64,000 nt of DNA from Megaleporinus macrocephalus (GCA_021613375.1 CM038719.1:37132120-37196119); one strand, 5' to 3'. Counted from the first letter of the stretch, positions 11,845 to 24,441 are shown. Notes: generated by a model from the letters alone, not told the origin. Numbers and translations are program-made.

Positions 11845-12189
11845 GCACACACACATTCTCTCTCTTTCTCTTTCTTTCTTTGTCTCTGTATCTTTCTCTT
11901 TTTCTTTCTCTTTCTTTCTTTGTTTGTCTCCCTCTCTTTCTTTCTCTTTCTCTCTCTCTCCACCTCTTTTTTCTCTGTCTTTCTTTCTTTCTCTCTCTCT
12001 TTCTCTCTCTCCCTCTCTCTCCCTCTCTCAATCTCTCTCACTCTCTCTCTCTTTCTATCGCTCTCTTTCTCTTTCTTTGTCTCTCTCTCTTTGTCTCCCC
12101 CTCTTTCTTTCTCTTTCTCTCTCTCTCACCCTCTCTTTCTCCTTCTTTTTCTTTCTTTCTTTGTCTCTCTCTCTTTGTCTCCCCCTCTT

Positions 12190-12224
<35 letters not shown>

Positions 12225-12225
12225 A
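11750..12225. repeat. Polypyrimidine (TC-rich) tract
   Basis: About 475 bp of CT-rich DNA with (TC)n cores, including (TC)n about 11813-11841 and 12198-12222. Ser/Leu/Phe open frames are compositional. Confidence 0.92.
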
Positions 12226-12869
12226 GGTCGTATTACTCATTAATATATTTATTTAAATATTTATTGGAGACTCCCAGAGATCTCTCTGGTGACATTATGT
12301 TCAAGCACCCACGTGAGAATGGTCAGGATGTGGATGTGGGCAAATATACCAATGGTGTAACAGCAAATGCTACACATGTAGGCTCTCCTCCTCTTAAAGA
12401 GGAACTCCACTGTTTCATTTCTTCTTTTCTAAAAAATCTGCGTAATGAAATAATAAATATGTGAGTGAAACATTTCAGAGTGGTTTAGTGTAAAATACTC
12501 TATTCTAAAGAAACTTAGAAATCCATCATTGTTTACAGTGATGGTGATGGGAACCAGACGTCTATTATTTATTTATTTAATTCTGTTTACTGTATGATAC
12601 TGCATGTCTTCTCTTGTGTAATATGTATAACACTGTGGATGCTGGAATTTCCTTTGGGATAAAAAAAGTGTTATATTAAAACTTTATCACTGTATTAAAA
12701 AGTTGTGAGATGTAATATTAGCCTTTAATTAGTAATTAAAGTACTTCAGTAACGGCGGAAACTTATCAGCTATGTAGCCATTTTATCATCATTACATGAC
12801 ACGTGTAGGTTCATTGCTGGTTTTGGACAGTAAATAAAATGGATATTTTGGCAACCCCTGCAGTTGTCT

Positions 12870-13003
12870 AATACAAACATTTTTATTCTTTAAAAATCAT
12901 CCGATAAACTTAAATTAATTGAGAAATGGACAATATTGTTTGTGAATTGCATAAAAATAGCATGAAATTAAATTCTAAAGTGATCCTAAACTTTTGAGCG
13001 GTA

Positions 13004-13080
<77 letters not shown>

Positions 13081-13222
13081 CAAGCTGGTTGCAGTACTCA
13101 CAATATAAGCACTCCTTTAAAGCCCTATGTTAGCAGTTCATAATGCATAATAAACACAAAGCCTAGCATACATTTTCATATTACTAGATTGTTATAGACA
13201 CACTGTTTATAGAACGTGACCC
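12870..13222. repeat. Left arm of large inverted repeat
   Basis: About 350 bp whose reverse complement is at 13873-14204. The arm includes a Tc1-like terminus (GATCCTAAACTTTTGAGCGG at about 12986), a (TA)n tract, and non-terminal sequence ending CACACTGTTTATAGAACGTG. Most differences between arms are in the (TA)n length. Confidence 0.85.
13007..13078. repeat. (TA)n microsatellite inside palindrome arm
   Basis: Simple TA run; its partner in the other arm lies at about 14018-14080. Confidence 0.93.
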
Positions 13223-13734
13223 AAACCAAACCTCTTTGAATGACTTTGTTTATAGTGCAACAAATAAGTATTTGTGTTTTATGTCCAGAAACATATTATT
13301 TCAAGTAAAAATAAAAACCATAAAATATTAAGGCAACCTGACCACTAACTTTTTTAAAGTTGAAACCCCCAATTTAAAATATTGGTGGAATTCCCCTTAA
13401 CTGTAGACAACTGCAGGGGTGCCAAAATATGTTATTGTTTCAAAAATAAAATAAAGAAGAAAAAAAGAAGAAATGAAAAGGAAAAACAGAGCTGAATGAG
13501 TACAAAGACACTGACTATCTGACTGAGACTGATACCTTTCAGCACTATACATAGGAGACCCCACACAAACAGAACACCCCTCCAAACCTATTCATGAATG
13601 TTCTGGCCCCCCACAGATATTTCTGAAGAATATGGACTCTGTAGTTTAGCAAGGCAGCAGCACTGGCATGCAGTACATATAATTTTTTTCTTGATTTTTC
13701 TTACTCTACATCATTTAAACACGACAGCTGCTGT

Positions 13735-13858
13735 TTACATTCTGGAAACATTTCACCATGAATGGAGCAATGGAAATGCTCTAAAATTACATGGAAAAAA
13801 ATCTGGTTCCATTGACTCTCCTGTAAAATTGCCATTTAGGAGAAATTTGTGTTAAACT
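13735..13858 (+). mobile_element. GCTGTCC-end MITE family, partial copy
   Basis: Shares the family interior with other copies: ATGAATGGASCAATRGAAATG, a CTGGTTCCATTGACT word, and CTCCTGTAAAATTGCCATTT. The 3' inverted terminal repeat is lost. It lies in the spacer of the large palindrome. Confidence 0.6.
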
Positions 13859-13872
13859 GTGAGTAATGCATT

Positions 13873-14014
13873 GGTTCACGTTCTATAAACAGTGTGTCTA
13901 TAACAATCTAGTAATATGAAAATGTATGCTAGGCTATGTGTTTATTATGCATTATGAACTGCTAACATAGGGCTTTAAAGGAGTGCTTATATTGTGAGTA
14001 CTGCAACCAGCTTG

Positions 14015-14084
<70 letters not shown>

Positions 14085-14204
14085 TTAGGATCACTTTAGA
14101 ATTTAATTTCATGCTATTTTTATGCAATTCACAAACAATATTGTCCATTTCTCAATTAATGTAAGTGTATCAGATGATTTTTAAAGAATAAAAATGTTTG
14201 TATT
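13873..14204. repeat. Right arm of large inverted repeat
   Basis: Reverse complement of 12870-13222, including the TA tract and the Tc1-like terminus (AAGTTTAGGATCAC at 14081). The match continues on both sides of the transposon end, so the inverted duplication covers more than the transposon itself. Confidence 0.85.
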
Positions 14205-14582
14205 AAAGTCTATTTTTGTATAGAGGCTTATTTTGCATATAGTTCTATTATCAGTAATTCTCAGTCCTCTGTCTAAATCTCCTGGTACGACCACCAATCC
14301 AAGTTAAGGATGTTATTGGACTAATTGGTTGTTAGGACACTCTTGCTCAATTGTGATGCACAGCTGAAAAACATTCTACTAATAAGTGAGTATAAAAGGG
14401 AACAACATTCTAGGTTAGTTTAGTATCTGAAGATCAGCAGTTGATGGCTTGCTGACCGACTCACAATGACCAGAAAGAAACAACTTTCTTTAGAGACCCG
14501 TCAGTCCATTGTTGTGTTAAGGAAGAAGATACTCCATTAAAAACAAGAACATTTCACTGTGATCCCAAACTTTTGAGTGGTA

Positions 14583-14587
<5 letters not shown>
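14081..14587 (+). mobile_element. Internally deleted Tc1-like transposon
   Basis: The left end AAGTTTAGGATCACTTTAGA and right end CACTGTGATCCCAAACTTTT (about 14556-14575) are inverted terminal repeats of Tc1/mariner type, next to TA tracts. Near the right end an ATG at 14466 opens a frame starting MTRKKQLSLETRQSIVVLRK, which resembles the N-terminal DNA-binding start of a Tc1-like transposase. It is cut off after about 25 codons by the terminal repeat. The element is therefore non-autonomous. Confidence 0.65.

Positions 14588-14638
<51 letters not shown>
14588..14638. repeat. (TA)n microsatellite
   Basis: TA dinucleotide run at the outer edge of the Tc1-like element. Confidence 0.93.
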
Positions 14639-14641
<3 letters not shown>

Positions 14642-16214
14642 TAGACTTTTTTTATATCTAGCATTTCTAGTCAGTAGGAAATGATGTGATTTGCTTTGCT
14701 TTTACTTACCATTGTTATAACAAAGCAGATAAAATAGTGATGGATGAGCTGCACTATAAATAAGAGGGAGATGAAAAGTCACCAGTTATGACTGCGTAGT
14801 GTTGACAGAAGCTAACCGGTGAAGCATGTTGAATCTTTCTGACAGTCAGTATCAATACAAGGAGCCCAATGAAGATTGCATAGCTATTCACACATATACG
14901 CCGTGTTGTTTTTAGTGCCCTACGCCTATAAAAGGCCTGTCAATATTTACAGGAGGCCGATAAAGCCATATGTTTTTAAGTGATTTAATGATGTTGACAT
15001 ACGAGTGACACTCGGAGACAACAATGGGATTCCTCTTGAGCAAAGAGACAGCAGATCAAATACAAATACAAGCTCTCAGTATGCCGATGTTCTTTGTTTT
15101 AGGGAAATGTTCCAAGGTTTTCAGAGTGGTGGAGAATGGAACCAGGCGTCTTAAGAGGTTAATGCTTTTAAAAGCTACGCCATAGAAAGTTATTACATAA
15201 AACGATTATTAATGCACTGCTTGTTGGTTTATTGTCAGGTTTTTATGAACATCATTCACAGCTGAGAGTGTCTTTAGCGCACAGTGAGGCCAAATATTCC
15301 CAAAATTGTATATATACGTTTAAATATACCTCAATTTTACCATCATTGATATTCCATATGCACCACAAAGGAGGCTGTATTGTGTATTTGTAGACATTGT
15401 GACCGCTGGTTACTATCACAGTCACTGTAAAGACACCAGTAAGTTTCTCTACAATGATGTACCATTTCATATCAGACTAATCTGAAGGACTGTTTGCTTC
15501 TGAAAGATCTAATAATTCTGGATAAACAATGTAACTCCCTGTTTATGACATGGTTTTGTACCTCTGAAAACTAATAATCAAATATTTTCCTCTCAGGATT
15601 GTTGTGAACTGGCTATTTCTTAGATGCATACATATAAACACATATAAACACATGAGTGCACATCAATAGTGAGATGTGAGACAATATGTATACACGTTTT
15701 AATAAGTAGATAATAAACGTAGCTTAGAGACACAGTAGTACTGGTACACAGTAGTGTACTGGTACACAGATAGTGTACTGGTACACAGATAGTGTACTTG
15801 TTAGAGGTTGGTCCCGTGTGTACATTAAACTTCAGTGTTCAGTAAACAGTGTTATGAATATTTGTTCAAGTGTTCATTCCAAGTGTGTAATAAGTCGACC
15901 AGAAGCAATACGGAGAGAGTTCGGAATCGGATTAAAGTGCCGATGCGCAAATAGTTGGAGCGCTGTTTGTATTCAGGATCTGGCGGGTGCCGTGGGTGTG
16001 ACCAGTTTAACAGCCATCCAGGTCCCAAAAAATACACTCCCTTCTTGACTGGGAGTTAAACCCAGCAGTGGGGGGGAAGAGTGAGAGCTCCCCCTTGTGG
16101 AAGTTTGCAGCCACGTACATTGTTTAAGCCTTAATAAGCAAAAGAAAACCAAGCATTGCTGTTTTTTTCTAATTTTAGTTTTCTACACTTAAAATCTTTA
16201 ATTGTCCTTTATAT

Positions 16215-16380
16215 CGTCTCAGAATTTAACGATGATTGGACCAATAGAAACGCTCCAGAATAGCTTGGAAATAATTCTGGTTGCATTGACTCACAATAAA
16301 AGAAAAGTATGTCGTCGTCCTCTTTTGTAAAGCTGGCGTTTTGGAGACACTTGTTTTTCTTTTGACAGCAACTGTATGCA
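16215..16380 (+). mobile_element. GCTGTCC-end MITE family copy
   Basis: Contains GGACCAATAGAAACGCTCC, AGCTTGGAAATAATTCTGGT and the 3' end GACACTTGTTTTTCTTTTGA followed by CAGCAAC. The terminal CTTTGGACAG is mutated to CTTTTGACAG. Confidence 0.65.
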
Positions 16381-18589
16381 AATTTGTCTTTGGCCCTGCC
16401 CACGCAACAACATAGTCTATTATACTATATGCCGGGAAGATGGGCTGATTCCTATTTGGAGGCAAATAAGTACTGTCCTGATTCCAACACGTGGACTCGT
16501 GAATGACTGCCTAAGTTTGAGACTGTGGCAGCCAAGTCCATCCCAAACAGTCCAGCAAAGTCTTTGTATCTTTGTGTTTACATTGACACTTCACAGACTG
16601 ATAAAATAAGTCTGATACGTTATTCGAATAATGATTATTGCATAAGAAAAATAAATATTCAAATGAATACTTTTTATTTTAGAATGAATATCATAAATAA
16701 TAAATTATACTAGAATTAAAATACATTATGAGTAAAAACCTTTCATTTGTAAACAGCATAGCATTTGCTCTGAGGTAACATTAATGCTCATTCAGACTTA
16801 GCATAGGAAAGCATTCTAAACAACCTTACACAGAAAAAAAGCTTGTGCTCAATATCCTCCTGAGACCCAGAAAAATTAAAATTTGAGAATTTCAGTAATT
16901 TCAATTTTAAGTCTATTAGATTAAAAAAAACCATGCCACCGTGTTTTTTAAACATCTTAAATTATTTTATATGGAAAATTCTTATATAGGACATGGTTGA
17001 TGACATATTTCTTGTTTCCTGTTCTGCATCAGACCAAAACCCCTTCTACAACATCAGCACCAACTCAAATATAGAAAATTATGTAAATGAAAACTAAGTA
17101 AACAAACATTGTTTACCTTTTTTATACCATTTCCACTTTTGGCAGTATAAGAAATATTTCAAATGCTATGTATATAACCATAAACAGGATCAAATAATAA
17201 CCCACTTCAGAGGTTACCGTTAAATATAAAAAAATCCAGGTTTAAACAGTTTTTAGGCTTACTAGCTAAACCTGTGTTAATCACTCCAAACCTCCAAAGT
17301 TTCACAATTTCTACATGTAGTACCCAACTTCTCTTACAGTCCATTTCATTTTAATGTTCTATTTTTAAAATGTACAATTATGTAACATTTTCTAATAAAT
17401 TAAGAATAAATTAAATTAGTAATTAACTAAAAATAAATTCGTAATAAATTTACATGTTTACAGAGCTTACATGTTGCAAAATTATCTTTGCCTCAGTCAA
17501 ATTCCTGTCACCTGTGACATCATTAATTTCATATAAAACCAGATATAGTCCAAATGTCCACCAAGAAGAACATCAAAAAAAGTATGCTGTTAGGTAGTTA
17601 AACGTTTGTGCATATCAATATAAAATGCTTTAAGAACTAGCTACAGCAGTTTTATACCTAAAACATCAATTCTAGGCTTTAGAAACATAATAAATATATA
17701 TTATTTGAGAACTTATCTCTCTGGCTCCCATAAAATGTGGTAACTGAGAGGCAGCCAATTTTAAAGAGGCAGAACTTCTGTTGTGAAAGACACACCCCAA
17801 CACATGATACATCATTGGAAAGGACAGGATGTCCTCTACATGGTACAACAGATTAGCAAGTTATCTTATTTAGTTTTTGAAATATCTTCTGGAGACTCGT
17901 GTCCCCTCCAGAGGAAACAAATGAATTACCAGGTCTTACGAGGATATAAAAATTTAAGGTCAAAAAAACTCTTAGCATCATAGCCAATACACTTCTATTA
18001 GTAGAGGCCAGACAAGCCCAATCCCAGTGCAGACAGACTAAAAAAGGAAAACACGACTGAGCTATCAATCGTCTGCTGCAGTTGTAAGAAAACAGTGTGC
18101 ATTATCATGTATGACTCCACTATGTACTGTAACACAGCTTGTATTGTCAGCAGTGTTAAAGCTCGGCTGTGTTTACCATACATTTTAAAGATTACGTCAG
18201 ATGTTGGTTTAAACGATCGCTTTAATTGTCTAAACTAAATATACAAAACTTGCCCACAAGCCAAATAAACTGGTGGAAAGGTAAGTACATAAACAAACAC
18301 ATACAATGTTTTAAATATAGTTGGCCCACATGTGGGAAAATGAGAAGAAAACATTTCTCTGAGAACAGAGCTTGTCTACTTACGATGTGTGTTAAAAACA
18401 GTGAAATGTTTGTGGATTCATTGTATTTACTATCAGAGCCAAACAGCTGGAATACTCGTTAACAAATGGAATTGACTTGGGTTGCGACAAAATGTGAACA
18501 TGAATTAATTTCTAAAGAATTATAATCCATTTGAATCACTGTTAGCCCCCTGTTGCCCTGTCTAATCCGCCCCCTCCTGCACTTTTTAG

Positions 18590-18777
18590 AGAAATCAACA
18601 GTGATTGAGAACGGAGAGATCAGGCTGAATGGAAAAGGAAAGAAGATCAGGAAGCCCCGGACCATTTACTCCAGCTTCCAGCTTCAGGCTCTGAACCAGC
18701 GTTTCCAGCAGACTCAGTACCTCGCCTTACCTGAGAGAGCTGACCTGGCAGCAAAACTGGGCCTAACGCAGACACAG
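18590..18777 (+). CDS. dlx4: dlx4-type homeobox gene, coding exon 2 (most of the homeodomain)
   Basis: 188 nt after a CTTTTTAG acceptor. It completes codon 82 (Glu) and encodes residues 83-144, opening with [20 protein letters not shown], a Dlx4/Dlx6-type pre-homeodomain segment. The homeodomain spans residues 101-160 by my numbering, with helices 1 and 2 here. R105, the L116/F120 core positions and the [20 protein letters not shown] stretch are visible. The exon ends at CAG|GTACTA in phase 0, just before the recognition-helix residues VKIWFQN. That intron position is shared by vertebrate Dlx genes. The product is a nuclear DNA-binding factor of the Distal-less class, whose members bind TAATT-type sites. 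Lys and Asn at positions where other Dlx members have Ser or His support dlx4, but phylogeny would be needed to fix the paralogue. Confidence 0.95.
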
Positions 18778-21082
18778 GTACTAACTACCATTACAGCACA
18801 TTCTAACAAACAAACCACAACGACAGAAACAGCACATCAAAAATCATGACAGCACAGTCAGAAGTGCATCTGCACAGTAAAAAACATGACAGCACAGTCA
18901 GAAGTGCATCTGCACAGTAAAAAACATGACAGCACAGTCAGAAGCCTAAGAGCACAGGAAAAAACGCAAAAGCACAATCAGAAAAGCATAAGGCACATTC
19001 TGAAGACCAACAACACAGTCAGAAATGCAACAACACAGTCAGAAATGCAACAACACAGTCAGAAATGCAACAGCACAATCAGAAATGCAACAATACAGTC
19101 AGAAATGCAACAGCACAGTCAGAAATGCAACAGTACATTTAAAAGCACAATCAGAATTAACAGTGTGTCCACAATCGCAACAGCACAGTCAGACAATACG
19201 GTCAGCTAAACGTAGTCAGAAACAGAACAGCGCAGTTGGAAACACAACAGCAGAGTCTGATTAACACAGTCCGAAACACAACAGCACAGTCAGATAAACA
19301 CAGTCAGAAATATAACAGCACAGTCAGATTAACACATTAAGAAATATAATTGCATAGTCAGATAAACAAAGTCAGAAATATAACAGCACAGTCAGATAAA
19401 CACAGTTAGATATGCAACAGCACAGTCTGACAAAACCAGTCAGAAACACAATAGCACAGTCAGATAAACACAGTCAAAAATATAATAGCTCAGTCAGATA
19501 ACCACAGTCAAAAATGCTACAGCACAGTCAGATAAAAACAGTCAGAAACACAACAGCACAGTCAGATAAACACAGTCAAAAATATAGCAGCACAGTCAGA
19601 TAAACATAGTCAGAAATATAACAGCTGTCACATAAACACAGTCAGACATGCTACAACACAGTCAGATAAACACAGTCAGAAATATAACAGCACAGTCCGA
19701 TAAACACAGTCAGAAATATAACAGCACAGTCAGATAAACACAGTCAGAAATGCTACAGCACAGTCAGATAAACACAGTCAGAAATATAACAGCACAATCA
19801 GATAAACAGTTAGAAATGCTACAGCACAGTCAGATAAACACACTCAGAAATATAACAGCACAGTCAGATAAACACAGTCAGAAATATAACAGCACAGTCA
19901 GATAAACACAGTCAGAAATATAACAGCAAAGTCAGATAAACAGTCAGAAATATAACAGCACAGTCAGATAAACACGGTCAGAAATATAACAGCACAGTCA
20001 GATAAACACAGTCATAAATATAACAGCAAAGTCAGATAAACACAGTCAGAAATATAACAGCACAGTCAGATAAACATAGTCAGAAATATAACAGCAAAGT
20101 AAGCTAAACACAGTCAGAAATATAACAGCACAGTCAGATAAACACAGTCAGAAATATAACAGCACAGTCAGATAAACACAGTCAGAAATGCTACAGCACA
20201 GTCAGATAAACACAGTCAGAAATATAACAGCACAGTCAGATAAACAGTCAGAAATATAACAGCACAGTCAGATAAACACAGTCAGAAATGCTACAGCACA
20301 GTCAGATAAACACAATCAGAAATATAACAGCACAGTCAGATAAACACAGTCAGAAATATAACATCACAGTCAGATAAACACAGTCAGAAATATAACAGCA
20401 CAGTCAGATAAACATAGTCAGAAATATAACAGCAAAGTCAGATAAACACATTCAGAAATATAACAGCACAGTCAGATAAACATAGTCAGAAATATAACAG
20501 CACAGTCAGATAAACACAGTCAGAAATATAACAGCACAGTCAGATAAACACAGTCAGAAATATAACAGCACAGTCAGATAAACACAGTCAGAAATGCTAC
20601 AGCACAGTCAGATAAACACAGTCAGAAATGTAACAGCACAGTCAGATAAACACAGTCAGAAATGCTACAGCACAGTTAGATAAACACAGTCAGAAATATA
20701 ACAGCACAGTCAGATAAAACAGTCAGAAATATAACAGCACAGTCAGATAAACACAGTCAGAAATATAACAGCACAGTCAGATAAACACAGTCAGAAATAT
20801 AACAGAACAGTCAGATAAACACAGTCAGAAATATAACAGCACAGTCAGATATGTGAAAAATTCTGGAAATTTGATGCTGTTGTGCTGTTTAGTATTTCTG
20901 TAACCTTTAGTATGCTGTGATTTTTTCATATTTCGGTTAATTACATTTATAACATATTTATACATTACTAATAAAAAACACAATTTTGAAATTTGAAATA
21001 ATAAATCATTTTGGTGCTTTTATTATTCTTCTCGATGCTGCTGGTGATCCAGCTGTGCTGATCTCTGACCCTCTTCTCACAG
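18778..21082 (+). other. dlx4 intron 2 (2.3 kb), mostly minisatellite
   Basis: Donor GTACTA at 18778 and acceptor TCTTCTCACAG ending at 21082, phase 0. About 2.0 of 2.3 kb is the 34-bp minisatellite, leaving only about 230 bp of ordinary sequence before exon 3. Confidence 0.9.
18845..20852. repeat. 34-bp minisatellite in dlx4 intron 2
   Basis: About 59 copies of a 34-bp unit made of a 20-bp piece (CAGTCAGAAATATAACAGCA) and a 14-bp piece (CAGTCAGATAAACA). The first 350 bp (18845-19200) is an older form with 17-20 bp units (CAGTCAGAAATGCAACAACA); the 34-bp dimer then takes over. ATATAAC, GCTAC and GTAAC variants mark subfamilies. Almost every 34-bp unit contains AGATAA. Confidence 0.95.
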
Positions 21083-21334
21083 GTGAAGATATGGTTTCAG
21101 AACAAACGGTCCAAATACAAAAAGATCATGAAACATGGCTCGGGTGGGCCAGAAGGCGAGCATCTTCAAACAGCTGCAGCTTCAGGAACTCAATGTTCTC
21201 CAGCAATGCCTCCGTTATGGGATGTTTCTATGTCGAACAACAGCGCCCCCATCCACACTGGAGGATACATGAACTCTTTTGGGCACTGGTACCCAAGCCA
21301 CCATCAGGACTCTGTTTGGCCGGAACTCAAATGA
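21083..21334 (+). CDS. dlx4: dlx4-type homeobox gene, coding exon 3 (recognition helix and C-terminus)
   Basis: 252 nt including the TGA stop, joined in phase 0 to exon 2; the first codon is GTG (Val145). It encodes homeodomain helix 3, VKIWFQNKRSKYKKIMK, with the invariant W148, F149 and N151 and Gln at homeodomain position 50 as in all Dlx proteins. The C-terminal tail (residues 161-227) carries a PPLWDVSMSN motif and ends GHWYPSHHQDSVWPELK. This matches the Dlx4/Dlx6-type tail (PP-x-WDVS...YSHWY...HQD). The full protein would be 227 residues, within the family range though slightly short. No frameshift or missing key residue was seen. The exon lies between two arrays of the same minisatellite. 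Confidence 0.95.
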   Translation: MKIWFQNKRSKYKKIMKHGSGGPEGEHLQTAAASGTQCSPAMPPLWDVSMSNNSAPIHTGGYMNSFGHWYPSHHQDSVWPELK

Positions 21335-21585
21335 TGTTGGTGGGATGAGTGAAATCCATTTCATTCCCATTCTCACAGCACAATTCCACATATGTACCAC
21401 TCCGAGAAGCATACAGGTCTTCACTCATTACACCTTCTCTTTTTCATGAAGACTGATGAGTCTCAACTTTCCTTTTTCATATCTGAGCTTTGGGATTATT
21501 CAGAAGACGGTGTGATGTTCTCCTGGATATGGAATTTCTTAAATGCATGTAATTTTGAATAAAATACTGATTCTTTTTACAGTGA
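21335..21585 (+). terminator. dlx4 3' UTR with polyadenylation signal
   Basis: Canonical AATAAA at 21558-21563, about 225 bp after the stop, followed by a T-rich stretch. This is the first good signal after the stop codon. Alternative downstream sites cannot be excluded. Confidence 0.6.
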
Positions 21586-21955
21586 CGTGCTCGTAGTTAT
21601 TTATGTTTATGGGTGATGTTTTGTTCTTTTACTTTTAGTTTATTAGGGTATATAATGTTATATACCCTATTGTATTAGGATCGTTATGGTCTCTTATTGG
21701 TTAAATCCTTAAAAGCCATTTCAGCATCTCCCTTTTAAAAGCAAATACAACACAAACATAGCTTTTTTTTATTTAATATCCAAAATGACCTACCTGTGTC
21801 TTGTGATTTTTATGTGTAATGTTGATAACAGTGGTAAATGTAGAAAATACAGTTTCAGGCACTAATTTACCAAAATTCAAAATATTTGCATTTTAGGCCA
21901 AAAAGTCATAAAACAATGTCTCAGGCATCAGATAACATGTGCATGTGTAGACACA

Positions 21956-24318
21956 AATAAACACAGTCAGAAACACAGCAGCCAGTCAGATAAACACAGA
22001 CATAATTACAACAGTCAGTCAAATAACCACAGTAAAAAATGCAACAGCACAGTCAGATAAACTCAGTCAGAAACACAACAGTCAGAACAGTCAGATAAAC
22101 ACAGTCAGAAATATAACAGCACAGTCAGATAGACACAGTCAGAAACGCAACAGCACAGATAAACATAGTCAGAAACACAACAGCACAGTCAGATAATAAA
22201 CACAGTCAGAAATATAACAGCACAGTCAGATAAACATAGTCAGAAACACAACAGCACAGTCAGATAATAAACACAGTCAGAAATATAACAGCACAGTCAG
22301 ATAAACACAGTCAGAAATATAACAGCACAGTCAGATAAACACAGTCAGAAATATAACAGCATAGTCAGATAAACACAGTCAGAAATGCTACAGCACAGTC
22401 AGATAAACACAGTCAGAAATATAACAGCACAGTCAGATAAACACAGTCAGAAATATAACAGCACAGTCAGATAAACACAGTCAGAAACACAACAGCACAG
22501 TCAGATAAACACAGTCAGAAACACAACAGCACAGTCAGATAAAACAGTCAGAAATGTAACAGCATAGTCAGATAAACACAGTCAGAAACACAACAGCACA
22601 GTCAGATAAACACAGTCAGAAACACAACAGCACAGTCAGATAAAACAGTCAGAAATGTAACAGCACAGTCAGATAAACACAGTCAGAAATATAACAGCAC
22701 AGTCAGATAAACACAGAAATTTAACAGCACAGTCAGATAATAAACACAGTCAGAAATATAAAAGCACAGTCAGATAAACAGTCGGAAATATAACAGCACA
22801 GTCAGATAATAAACACAGTCAGAAATATAACAACACAGTCAGATAAACACAGTCAGAAATATAACAGCACAGTCAGATAAACACAGTCAGAAATATAACA
22901 GCACAGTCAGATAAACAGTCAGAAATGTAACAGCACAGTCAGATAAACACAGTCAGAAATATAACAGCACAGTCAGATAAACACAGTCAGAAATGTAACA
23001 GCACAGTCAGATAAACATAATCAGAAATATAACAGCACAGTCAGATAAACACAGTCAGAAATATAACAGCACAGTCAGATAAACACAGTCAGAAATGTAA
23101 CAGCACAGTCAGATAAACACAATCAGAAATATAACAGCACAGTCAGATAAACAGTCAGAAATATAACAGCACAGTCAGATAAACACAGTCAGAAATATAA
23201 CAGCACAGTCAGATAAACACAGTCAGAAATGTAACAGCACAGTCAGATAAACAAAATCAGAAATATAACAGCACAGTCAGATAAACAGTCAGAAATATAA
23301 CAGCACAGTCAGATAAACACAGTCAGAAATATAACAGCACAGTCAGATAAAACAGTCAGAAATATAACAGAACAGTCAGATAAACACAGTCAGAAATATA
23401 ACAGCAAAGTCAGATAAACAGTCAGAAATATAACAGCATAGTCAGATAAACAGTCAGAAATATAACAGCACAGTCAGATAAACACAGTCAGAAATATAAC
23501 AGCACAGTCAGATAAACACAGTCAGAAATGTAACAGCACAGTCAGATAAACACAGTCAGAAATATAACAGCACAGTGAGATAAACACAGTCAGAAATGTA
23601 ACAGCACAGTCAGATAAACACAGTCAGAAATGTAACAGCACAGTCAGATAAACACAGTCAGAAATATAACAGCACAGTCAGATAAACACAGTCAGAAATG
23701 TCACAGCACAGTCAGATAAACACAGTCAAAAATATAACAGCACAGTCAGATAAACACAGTCAGAAATATAACAGCACAGTCAGATAAACAAAGAAATGTA
23801 ACAGCACAGTCAGATAAACACAGTCAGAAATATAACAGCATAGTCAGACAAACACAGTCAGATAAACACAGTCGGAAATATAACAACACAGTCAGATAAA
23901 CAAAGAAATGTAACAGCACAGTCAGATAAACACAGTCAGAAATGTAACAGCACAGTCAGATAAACACAGTCAGATAAACACAGTCAGAAATATAACAGCG
24001 CAGTCAGATAAACACAGTCAGAAATATAACAGCACAGTCAGATAAACAAAGAAATGTAACAGCACAGTCAGATAAACACAGTCAGAAATATAACAGCATA
24101 GTCAGATAAACACAGTCAGATAAACACAGTCAGAAATATAACAGCACAGTCAGATAAACACAGTCAGAAATATAACAGCATAGTCAGACAAACACAGTCA
24201 GATAAACACAGTCAGAAATATAACAGCACAGTCAGATAAACAAAGAAATGTAACAGCACAGTCAGATAAACACAGTCAGAAATATAACAGCACAGTCAGA
24301 TAAACACAGTCAGAAATG
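21956..24318. repeat. 34-bp minisatellite downstream of dlx4
   Basis: About 69 copies of the same 34-bp unit and in the same orientation as the intron 2 array, starting about 370 bp after the poly(A) signal. The AAATGTAACAG variant is more frequent here, whereas the AAATGCTACAG variant is more frequent in the intron array. Shortened units (CAGATAAACAAAGAAATG) recur in the last third. Confidence 0.95.
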
Positions 24319-24441
24319 CGAGTTATTCATCCAGCATTAAATATTTCTCAGGGTTTTTTTATACTTGAACCTGAATAAACTGATAAACACTGCAGTGTTT
24401 TACAGTAAGAGCCTGATGGACATACATATTTATGGTTGCAC

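Larger units (their letters stand above)
12397..13397. mobile_element. TA-flanked element with AAGAGGAACTCCACT termini, copy 2
   Basis: The left end AAGAGGAACTCCACT after TA (12395-12396) and the right end GGTGGAATTCCCCTT before TA form inverted ends of the same type as 10956-11727. The interior again contains GATGGTGATGGGAACCAGACG (about 12540). It appears to hold a later insertion, since one arm of the 12870-14204 palindrome lies inside it. Confidence 0.5.
5453..18589 (+). other. dlx4 intron 1 (13.1 kb)
   Basis: Bounded by a GTAAGT donor after exon 1 and a polypyrimidine-CTTTTTAG acceptor before 18590, with phase 1 on both sides. Dlx first introns are usually much shorter. This one is inflated by transposon remnants, microsatellites, purine and pyrimidine tracts and a large palindrome, listed separately. 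The stretches 5453-6459, 6952-7380, 8400-9400, 10320-10950, 14640-15120 and 16400-18589 are largely unique, and I see no further exon in them. Confidence 0.85.
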
